Assembly: GCA_964515175.1 (NCBI GenBank)
Contig: CAZEUR010000046.1
Span: 1 to 8,415 of the forward strand
DNA length: 8,415 nucleotides
Source of the DNA: CAIWGV01 sp964515175
GTDB lineage: Bacteria; Pseudomonadota; Alphaproteobacteria; UBA7879; UBA5542
Direction of reading: 5' to 3'
In this document: one piece after another, positions 1-5,549 of the stretch
Layout: each line of letters starts with the position of its first letter
How positions within the stretch are numbered: position 1 is the first letter of the stretch
Program-made: the position numbers and the translations under genes
Notes under the pieces: generated by a model
The model's input: only the letters and a program-made list of their open reading frames with translations
Database searches by the model: none
What the model was told of the DNA's origin: nothing

Positions 1-2
1 TT

Positions 3-116
3 TATGGCTCCGCTTATCCCCCTCGCTCAGTCTCACATCTGTTTGAACTTTTACATTATGGAAAGCACGTACCATGGAGTAGTCGGATTCAAATAAATCT
101 TAAGGGGTGTTTATGA
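3..116 (+). CDS. 3' end of an upstream gene (partial, unidentified)
   Basis: A reading frame is open from base 3 to a TGA at 114-116. It encodes about 37 residues with protein-like composition, including SVSHLFELLHYGKHVPW. The stop overlaps the next gene's ATG (113-115) in an ATGA arrangement, a typical sign of translational coupling in an operon, and this is the main reason to believe the frame. I do not recognise the family, and the gene's start lies outside the window. A competing frame (1-96, ending TAA) is also open and cannot be excluded, so the call stays tentative. Confidence 0.4.
   Translation, partial: YGSAYPPRSVSHLFELLHYGKHVPWSSRIQINLKGCL
102..107 (+). promoter_or_regulatory. Ribosome binding site AAGGGG for the secreted UIM protein
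   Basis: AAGGGG lies five bases before the ATG at 113. It favours that ATG over the in-frame GTG at 107, which overlaps the Shine-Dalgarno itself. Confidence 0.7.
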
Positions 117-1390
117 GATTAAAGATTTTTTCAGTTTTAGTATTAATGGCGTGGGGCGCTGATGCGGTTTTGGTAACGGGGTCGAAGGGTAAGGCCTTGG
201 TTGATGCTCAGGGGAACGCTCTGGCGAGTCTAGGGGACTTTATGGCCCAATTAAATGGGCTCGGTGAAAAACCAAACAGATGGACAAACGAACAGGTTAG
301 GGCCTTTTTTCATATGAATTCCGCCGAGAGAATTTTTTATCTGAGAACTCATCCAGGTTTGGGCGGTGTTACTTATGAGAATCTTCCAGCAGAAGCAGGG
401 GCCTCTCTTCCTGCGAGACAGCTTCCTGCGCCCGCAACAGTCCAGGAAGAGGACGACGATTTGGCCCGAGCCATAGAGGAATCTCTCAGGATGTCGTCTC
501 ATGGTCCCAGTGCAGCAGCAACTACACATAACCTCGGACGCACAACTAACCCTGAACCACATCTCGGAGCCATACGCGCTTGGGAACATCGGCCCTTTGC
601 AAAACGAGAGAAAGGATTTGGCGACATGATTGACATAGGGTATGATGGTCCCGGAAGAACTGCTCAATATGAACCCTATAATTTTCCAAAGGCTCCTATG
701 CTGCATACATATAATCCTTACAAAGGGGCTGTTGATGGAGAGGAGCATATGTGGCAAGGAGATCATCATGTCCCTTATGTTTCTGTTAACTTAAAAGCTC
801 CAACAGATCTGTTCCGGGATCGCCTTCCTCCTGCCATAAAGGATTCAGTTTCAGGAATCTCCTCAGATAAATTGGATATTTTTTGGATTGTGCAAGATAA
901 CCCTTGGACCAATTCTGCCCGGGTGTTATTCAGGCCTCACTATTGGGTAGATCCTGATGCCCCTTTCCAAGGGGCTCACAATGCGCAAATCCCTTTTCAT
1001 GCAAGGATTTTATCTTCAATACCTGAGGGTATTGAATTTAATGCAAACTTAAGAGCCATAATTCATTCAGTGAAAGGAATTGTTGTTTCTTCTCCCAACG
1101 AGGGTCTCGTCCCCAAGGCTGCTCGCCTTGGTGAGACTTTCAGCTTTTGGTCCCTTACATCTGCCCCCGTAAAGGTAAAGGGGCGTGCCGATGAGAAACG
1201 CACCGCCATCACACTCCACTGGTTTTTAAATGACCAAGACAATTGGCTGATGCTCGAAGCTATCCACCGCTCCAGAAGTCTTGCGGACCTTCTTAACGCT
1301 TTGCACAAAGGAATGGACCCCTCTCCAATTCTCCACTCTCGCCTTCTTCCAGAACTGGATCGTTTCCTAGATTTTCACCCACCTCGTTGA
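113..1390 (+). CDS. Secreted protein of unknown family with a ubiquitin-interacting motif; candidate effector
   Basis: The protein has 425 residues from the ATG at 113, chosen because of the AAGGGG Shine-Dalgarno. Residues 1-18 form a Sec-type signal peptide: MRLK, a hydrophobic stretch, then A-D-A before the predicted cut. A small N-terminal region (about 19-90) leads into a Pro/Ala-rich linker (LPARQLPAPATVQ). Residues 112-128 then read EEDDDLARAIEESLRMS, which matches the UIM consensus of an acidic run, Leu-x-x-Ala-x-x-x-Ser. A low-complexity stretch follows, then a C-terminal region of about 280 residues rich in Trp, Tyr, His and Pro that I cannot assign to any family. In eukaryotes UIMs bind ubiquitin, so a secreted UIM protein suggests action in a eukaryotic host cell; that role is inferred. 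The gene seems coupled to the one upstream (ATGA) and is followed by 58 bases before eamA. No catalytic motif is evident. Confidence 0.85.
   Translation: MRLKIFSVLVLMAWGADAVLVTGSKGKALVDAQGNALASLGDFMAQLNGLGEKPNRWTNEQVRAFFHMNSAERIFYLRTHPGLGGVTYENLPAEAGASLPARQLPAPATVQEEDDDLARAIEESLRMSSHGPSAAATTHNLGRTTNPEPHLGAIRAWEHRPFAKREKGFGDMIDIGYDGPGRTAQYEPYNFPKAPMLHTYNPYKGAVDGEEHMWQGDHHVPYVSVNLKAPTDLFRDRLPPAIKDSVSGISSDKLDIFWIVQDNPWTNSARVLFRPHYWVDPDAPFQGAHNAQIPFHARILSSIPEGIEFNANLRAIIHSVKGIVVSSPNEGLVPKAARLGETFSFWSLTSAPVKVKGRADEKRTAITLHWFLNDQDNWLMLEAIHRSRSLADLLNALHKGMDPSPILHSRLLPELDRFLDFHPPR
446..496 (+). other. Ubiquitin-interacting motif (UIM) coding segment
   Basis: This segment encodes EEDDDLARAIEESLRMS. 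Against the UIM pattern it shows five consecutive acidic residues, then Leu, Ala three residues later and Ser four residues after that, with hydrophobic residues (Ile, Leu) at the usual helix-face positions. Conserved Ala and Ser are the residues that pack on the ubiquitin Ile44 patch in known UIMs. It lies between low-complexity linkers, as exposed UIMs usually do. It is a motif match by eye, without a profile score. Confidence 0.65.
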
Positions 1391-1448
1391 ATTTTATAAA
1401 AAAATAAGGCATGCTTAAGTATTCAGTCTTATAACTCAGAAAAGTAAC

Positions 1449-2330
1449 ATGCATCTTAGATATATTTTAATGGCTCTTTTAATGGCACTCGTTTGGGGTT
1501 CCAATTTTTCTATAATGAAAATAGGGCTTGAGAGCACATACCCTCTCGTTTTTTCTGCGCTAAGATCGCTCGTTTTATTTCCTTTGCTATTTTTTATTCC
1601 AAAGCCAAAAACATCTTGGAAAAATATTTTTCTTATTGGTTTTTTAATCGGCACCGTAAAACTTCCTTTAATGCTCTTGGCCATTCATTGGGGGGTACCA
1701 GCAGGTCTTTCTTCCGTCCTCAGTCAAACCCAAGTTTTCTTTACCATTTTACTTGCCATTCTTTTCTACAAAGAACATCCTAAACTAAACAATTGGATTG
1801 GGATGTTTATTGCCTTTGGGGGTATTGGGTGTATCGCCATTCAAATTGGGGGGAAAACTTCTTTCCTAGGTCTTATCCCTATTTTAATGGCAGCCTTTAG
1901 TTGGGCTATCGCCAATATTCTCACACAGCACACCAAAAAGAATGTGGATATGTTGCAATTAACCGTATGGTTCAACATAGTGCCGCCTTTGCCTTTGCTC
2001 ACCCTTGCAGGATTTGTCCACGGATGGGAAGAAGTTTATTTAAATATTATAGGATTCTCTTGGAAAACAATTGCCACCATCTTGTACTCGGGTTTCTTTG
2101 CGGGTTTATTAGGGTATACCATTTGGGGAAGCCTCTTAAAGAAATATCCAGCAACCATTGTGGCCCCCTTCTCTCTTCTCGTGCCTGTCTGTGCCCTTTC
2201 TTTCGCTTATATGCTCTTGAACGAACAACCCACACCCCTCAGTCTGCTGGGAGCCGTCTTTGTTATTTTGGGACTCATTTTAAACCAGCTGAAGTTCAAA
2301 ACAAAAGACCTGAAGACAGTGGGAGATTAA
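1449..2330 (+). CDS. eamA: EamA/DMT-family inner-membrane exporter (copy 1), similar to cysteine/O-acetylserine exporter EamA (YdeD)
   Basis: The protein is 293 residues, the usual length for a ten-helix drug/metabolite transporter made of two EamA repeats (about 5-133 and 138-279). The resemblance to E. coli EamA is close: an N-terminal LLMALVWGSNF (11-20 region), AIHWGVPAGLSSV (78-90), QTQVFFTI (93-100), SWAIANI (151-157), and GYTIWGSLLKKY followed by VAPFSLLVPV (222-247). E. coli EamA exports cysteine-pathway metabolites across the inner membrane. The exact substrate here is not known, and amino acids or related metabolites are likely. The ATG at 1449 has only a weak Shine-Dalgarno; an in-frame ATG at 1470 is a possible alternative. 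The gene heads a tight run of two transporters, a lipoprotein and recJ. Confidence 0.9.
   Translation: MHLRYILMALLMALVWGSNFSIMKIGLESTYPLVFSALRSLVLFPLLFFIPKPKTSWKNIFLIGFLIGTVKLPLMLLAIHWGVPAGLSSVLSQTQVFFTILLAILFYKEHPKLNNWIGMFIAFGGIGCIAIQIGGKTSFLGLIPILMAAFSWAIANILTQHTKKNVDMLQLTVWFNIVPPLPLLTLAGFVHGWEEVYLNIIGFSWKTIATILYSGFFAGLLGYTIWGSLLKKYPATIVAPFSLLVPVCALSFAYMLLNEQPTPLSLLGAVFVILGLILNQLKFKTKDLKTVGD
2321..2325 (+). promoter_or_regulatory. Ribosome binding site GGGAG for the second EamA gene
   Basis: GGGAG lies within the last codons of copy 1, five bases before the ATG at 2331. It supports this start and coupled translation of the two transporters. Confidence 0.65.
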
Positions 2331-3191
2331 ATGAATTTTGCTTATACTTGTGTAGCTCTCTTTGTAGCAACTCTTTGGGGAGGTAACTTCCCTGTCATGA
2401 AGGCTGGGATACAAGATACGCCGCCCCTGATCATTGCTCTTTTCAGATTTTTGATCGTTGTTCCCTTAATTCCCTTTTTCCCAAGACCTACTTCCTCGTG
2501 GAAAGTTATTTTCTCCATTGGATTCTGTATGGGAACCATGATTGCAGCCTCTGTTTTAGCCATACATTTAGGCGTATCTGCGGGGCTATGCAGTCTTTTT
2601 TATCAAACTCAGATTTTCATCATTGTTCTTCTTGGAATTTTCTTCTTAAAAGAAAAACCAACCCTTAATAATTGGATCGGTATGTTTGTGGGATTTTTGG
2701 GAGTTTTTTTAATTGCCTTGGAGGTTAAAGGAACGGTTTCTTTGCCTGGAGTCCTGATTATTTTTGTGGGAGCTTTCGCTATTGCCTGCGTCAGCATCAT
2801 CTTGCGTCGCATTAAAGAAGAGCGCATGATATCTCTCATGGTATGGAGCAGTCTAGGTGCGTGCCCTCCCCTTTTAATTCTCACAGAATATCTTCATGGT
2901 TACGAGAAAGCCCTGGACAGTATTACGCACTTTTCTGGACGATCTGTTTTTGCTATCCTCTACATGTCCTTTGGGGCTGGTATTTTGGGAAACACCTTAT
3001 GGGGATTGCTGTTAAAAAAGTACCCGGTCGCTCTTGTTGCTCCTTTTGCCTTATTAATTCCCGTTTTATCTCTACTTTTTTCTTATGTTTTTTTCGGAGA
3101 AACCTTAAGCAATGTTAGTATTTTTGGAACCTTCCTTATTATTGGCGGACTAATCATTAATGAGTTGAAATTTAGACGCAAAAGCCTGTAG
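2331..3191 (+). CDS. EamA/DMT-family inner-membrane transporter (copy 2), tandem paralogue
   Basis: The protein has 286 residues and two EamA repeats (about 4-131 and 137-278). It aligns nearly without gaps to the preceding gene, sharing LNNWIGMF (112-119) and LLKKYP...VAPFALLIPV (227-245). The ATG directly abuts the TAA of copy 1 and has a GGGAG Shine-Dalgarno inside that gene (2321-2325), so translation is probably coupled. It is a tandem duplication that has diverged: the PAGL segment of copy 1 is SAGL here, the GYTIWG segment is GNTLWG, and the helix-4 region is IFIIVLL instead of VFFTILL. Such changes in the pore-lining repeat suggest a different or broadened substrate (inference). If EamA-like proteins pair, the two might also act together, although the family usually works as single chains or homodimers. 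Confidence 0.88.
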   Translation: MNFAYTCVALFVATLWGGNFPVMKAGIQDTPPLIIALFRFLIVVPLIPFFPRPTSSWKVIFSIGFCMGTMIAASVLAIHLGVSAGLCSLFYQTQIFIIVLLGIFFLKEKPTLNNWIGMFVGFLGVFLIALEVKGTVSLPGVLIIFVGAFAIACVSIILRRIKEERMISLMVWSSLGACPPLLILTEYLHGYEKALDSITHFSGRSVFAILYMSFGAGILGNTLWGLLLKKYPVALVAPFALLIPVLSLLFSYVFFGETLSNVSIFGTFLIIGGLIINELKFRRKSL

Positions 3192-3200
3192 AATCATCTC

Positions 3201-3401
3201 ATGGAACTTAGACTCTTTTTTGTTGGTTTGATCTTTCTGTTGCTGGTCAGCTGTAGATCTCATTATCCAAATTTAGGAGATGTGCCCGATTATCAGAAAC
3301 CTTCTCTTTCTCTTAAAGATGCTCAACAAGAGCTCGAGGAACTAAAGTCCGAGCGACAACAGGCAAAAGATCTAGCTCTTCAAGTTGACGCCGGTGCTTG
3401 A
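3201..3401 (+). CDS. Small lipoprotein with a coiled-coil tail
   Basis: The product has 66 residues. It begins with MELRLFFVGLIFLLL and a lipobox LVSC with Cys18, so it should be a lipid-anchored envelope protein of 49 residues after processing. The mature part opens RSHYPNLGDVPD. A similar 'YPNLG-VP' segment occurs near the N-terminus of short alphaproteobacterial lipoproteins and some OmpA-linked ones. Residues 35-60 (SLKDAQQELEELKSERQQAK region) are strongly helical and likely coiled-coil. The gene begins nine bases after the EamA2 stop and overlaps the start of recJ. The Shine-Dalgarno is weak, so expression may depend on read-through from upstream. It has no link to DNA repair beyond position, and its function is unknown. 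Confidence 0.75.
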   Translation: MELRLFFVGLIFLLLVSCRSHYPNLGDVPDYQKPSLSLKDAQQELEELKSERQQAKDLALQVDAGA

Positions 3402-5139
3402 CCTCACGGCTGATAAAATCACGACCCTTTCCTACACGGGAAAAAAGTGGTCTATTGCACCTACAGATGAACGTTTATGTTTATCCATCGTCCAAAAATA
3501 CCAATATCCAGACCTTCTGGCGCGACTGCTTTCGCAGCGGTGGCCCCATCTAGATACGATTCCCAACCACCTCTCTCCTACTCTTAAGGCATTTCTCCCA
3601 GATCCAAGTCATCTTCAAGATATGGATCTAGCGGTTGCACGATTGGAACAGGCCATTACAAACAAAGAAAAAATTTGTGTGTTTGGAGATTATGACGTAG
3701 ATGGGGCCACCTCAACGGCTCTGCTCATGAATTTTTTCCGAGATATTGGATACGCAATCGACTTCTATATTCCCGACAGACAAAAAGAAGGCTATGGGCC
3801 GTCTAAAGGCGCCTTCAACGAGCTGAACAAAAAAGGAACAAATCTTGTTATTACGGTTGATTGTGGCACCACGGCTTTTGAGGCTATGGATCATGCTAAA
3901 ACTCTAGGGATAGACGTAATCATTGTGGATCATCATCGACCCGAAACTATTCTCCCAAAAGTTGCAGCCTTAGTGAACCCCTACCATCCCAACAATCCCT
4001 CTCCCTACACTTATCTCGCGGCCGTAGGGGTTACGTTTTTACTTCTGGTGGCCTTGGCAAGAAAATTAAAAGACCGCGCGCCTATTCCAGATCTCAGATC
4101 CTACCTAGATCTGGTGGCGCTTGGAACTGTTTGCGATGTGGTTCCCTTGAAGGGTCTGAACAGAGCTTACGTGCGTCAAGGACTTAAAGTTCTAGATTTA
4201 AACCCCAACATAGGATTGAAAGCCCTAATCCAAGTCAGTGGAGGGCAAAAATCGGACATATATCAGCTTGGATTTATTTTAGGTCCCCGCATTAATGCGG
4301 GCGGTCGCATCGGCGATTCTTCTTTAGGGGCGCAACTCCTCACCACTCAAGACCCTCAAGAAGCCCTAAAAATTGCTCAGAAACTTGAAGAACTCAACCA
4401 AGACCGGAAGCTTTTAGAATCTCAAACATTGGAAAAAGCCATAGAGCTTGTTGAGACACACGCCTTTCAGGAGAAAGCCTTGATTTGCGTGGGGATTCAG
4501 GAAGGTCATGTGGGCATCATCGGCATTGTGGCAGCACGTTTGAAGGAGAAATTTCATAAGCCTGTCTTTGTTATTGGGTTTGATGGCACGGGTTTTGGCA
4601 AAGGATCGGGCAGATCAATTGAAGGCATTAATTTAAGCCACATTGTTCATATGGCCAAGGATAAAGGCCTTCTCCTCAGTGGCGGTGGCCATGCTATGGC
4701 GGCCGGCCTTAGTATAGAAGAAAGCTCTTTTTCAGCTTTTCAAGAATTTCTAGACTCGGTTTCATTGGCAGATTTGCCCGAGCCTACCCTTATGATTGAC
4801 GCCGCATTTCCCTTGTCAGCGTTGTCTTTCGATACGGTAAAAAGCATCGAAGACTTAGGTCCTTTTGGCGCAGAAAACCCAGCGCCTCTTTTCCTGCTCT
4901 CAAATGTATACGCTTCTTATGTAAAACAACGAGGAGATAAGCATCTTAGCTGCACCCTAAAAGGAGAGGATGGGCGATCCTTAGAGGCCATATGCTTTAA
5001 TAGTCTCGGCACCCCTTTGCAGCAGGCCTTGTTAAAACACCAGGACCGCCCCTGCCACATGGTTGGTACCCTCCAGATTGATACGTGGCAAGGGCGTGAA
5101 AAGTTAAAATTTATAATTCAGGATATAATGGAGGGCTAG
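3385..5139 (+). CDS. recJ: Single-stranded-DNA-specific exonuclease RecJ
   Basis: The product is 584 residues from the TTG at 3385, close to the usual RecJ length (about 575). RecJ degrades single-stranded DNA 5' to 3' in RecF-pathway recombination, mismatch repair and base excision repair. DHH-superfamily metal-binding motifs are complete: GDYDVDG (101-107), TVDCGT (157-162), VDHHRP (181-186) and GTVCDVVP (247-254). INAGGRIGD (303-311) and the DHHA1 signature SGGGHAMAAG (432-441) follow. The C-terminal OB-type domain (about 465-580) contains GPFGAENPAP. The start is uncertain: the only close candidates are TTG at 3385 and GTG at 3394, both overlapping the lipoprotein gene and neither with a clear Shine-Dalgarno, and the first in-frame Met lies at residue 80 inside the conserved region. 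The TAG stop is one base before an IS remnant, and the C-terminus looks intact. Confidence 0.95.
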   Translation: MTPVLDLTADKITTLSYTGKKWSIAPTDERLCLSIVQKYQYPDLLARLLSQRWPHLDTIPNHLSPTLKAFLPDPSHLQDMDLAVARLEQAITNKEKICVFGDYDVDGATSTALLMNFFRDIGYAIDFYIPDRQKEGYGPSKGAFNELNKKGTNLVITVDCGTTAFEAMDHAKTLGIDVIIVDHHRPETILPKVAALVNPYHPNNPSPYTYLAAVGVTFLLLVALARKLKDRAPIPDLRSYLDLVALGTVCDVVPLKGLNRAYVRQGLKVLDLNPNIGLKALIQVSGGQKSDIYQLGFILGPRINAGGRIGDSSLGAQLLTTQDPQEALKIAQKLEELNQDRKLLESQTLEKAIELVETHAFQEKALICVGIQEGHVGIIGIVAARLKEKFHKPVFVIGFDGTGFGKGSGRSIEGINLSHIVHMAKDKGLLLSGGGHAMAAGLSIEESSFSAFQEFLDSVSLADLPEPTLMIDAAFPLSALSFDTVKSIEDLGPFGAENPAPLFLLSNVYASYVKQRGDKHLSCTLKGEDGRSLEAICFNSLGTPLQQALLKHQDRPCHMVGTLQIDTWQGREKLKFIIQDIMEG

Positions 5140-5482
5140 GTGTTTGGTCCAAACGTTTGATGGGCAGGATTCACAATCAACCTATTCGGTTCATTTTGCC
5201 AAGTTTTTAGAATGAACTCATAAGGAGTTAATCTCTGGGTAGGAGAGTATAGTGGCGGAAAGCAATACAGATAGCTTCTTCTGCAGGGCTTAAAACTGTA
5301 GACTTCGGTTGTTTGGGCCCCATAGCTGCATCTTGCACGGAAGTTCGTTTCTTCCATTTCGCAACAGTTTTAGGATTAATGGCGTATCTTTTAGAAAGTT
5401 CAATCAGACTCTCTTGACTATTTTGGATTGTTCTGCGCACTGCCTCTGTCGTTTTGGCCCACCCGTGCAGTATTTCTCCCAT
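5136..5482 (-). pseudogene. IS481-family transposase remnant (N- and C-terminal pieces, DDE core deleted)
   Basis: The 5' piece starts at the ATG at 5480-5482 (MGEILHGW), preceded by AAGGA; an upstream in-frame ATG at 5507-5509 is less likely. It encodes the helix-turn-helix region of IS481 transposases: TTEAVRRTIQ, LSKRYAINPKTVAKWKKR, then PKSTVLSPAEEAICIAFR and HYTLLP. The frame then hits TAA at 5228-5230. From about 5234 a different frame encodes the family's extreme C-terminus: LTPYEFI, NEPNRLIVNPAHQ and FGPNT. The whole RNase H-like DDE catalytic domain between them is gone, and the junction near 5230-5240 shifts the frame, so the gene is inactive. The C-terminal piece stops at a TAG (5136-5138) supplied by sequence outside the inverted repeat. 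The truncated N-terminal peptide might still bind the element ends as a repressor, but that is speculation. Confidence 0.85.
5141..5163. repeat. Left terminal inverted repeat of the IS481-type remnant
   Basis: This repeat begins TGTTTGGTCCAAACG. It pairs with the reverse complement of 5518-5541 at about 20 of 23 positions with one gap. It also contains a short perfect palindrome, GTTTGG-T-CCAAAC (5142-5154), because it has lost one base relative to the right repeat. Confidence 0.8.
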
Positions 5483-5517
5483 AATTCCTTCTTTATGGTA
5501 ATTTGCCATATATTACA

Positions 5518-5541
5518 CCATCACACGTTGGGAACTAAACA
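5518..5541. repeat. Right terminal inverted repeat of the IS481-type remnant
   Basis: On the minus strand this reads TGTTTAGTTCCCAACGTGTG and so on, the transposase-proximal 5' end of the element. Eight bases (5542-5549) separate it from the neighbouring gene's stop codon. Confidence 0.8.
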
Positions 5542-5549
5542 CTAATTAT

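Larger units (their letters stand above)
5141..5541 (-). mobile_element. Internally deleted IS481-family element (401 bp)
   Basis: The element is bounded by imperfect inverted repeats that begin TGTTTGGT on the left and TGTTTAGT on the right. About 20 of 23 positions match with one gap. Inside are the 5' and 3' ends of an IS481-type transposase gene on the minus strand. Complete IS481-family elements are about 1 kb, so roughly 600-700 bp of the middle is missing. The element cannot move by itself but keeps both ends, so a full copy elsewhere could in principle mobilise it. It fills nearly the whole gap between the convergent genes. No exact target duplication abuts both ends; see the 6-bp near-repeat GCTAGG (5135-5140) and TCTAGG (5549-5554). 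Confidence 0.8.

Noticed and set aside
1407..1435. A promoter before eamA using TATAAC at 1430-1435.
   Set aside because: No acceptable -35 hexamer at 16-18 bases spacing, and the start point would fall only about seven bases before the ATG.
5142..5154. GTTTGG-T-CCAAAC palindrome after recJ as a transcription terminator.
   Set aside because: The stem is short with no usable loop and no T-run follows; it arises from a one-base loss in the IS terminal repeat.
5309..5545. A 78-codon plus-strand open frame inside the IS remnant.
   Set aside because: It is antisense to the well-recognised transposase N-terminus and has no family features or ribosome site.
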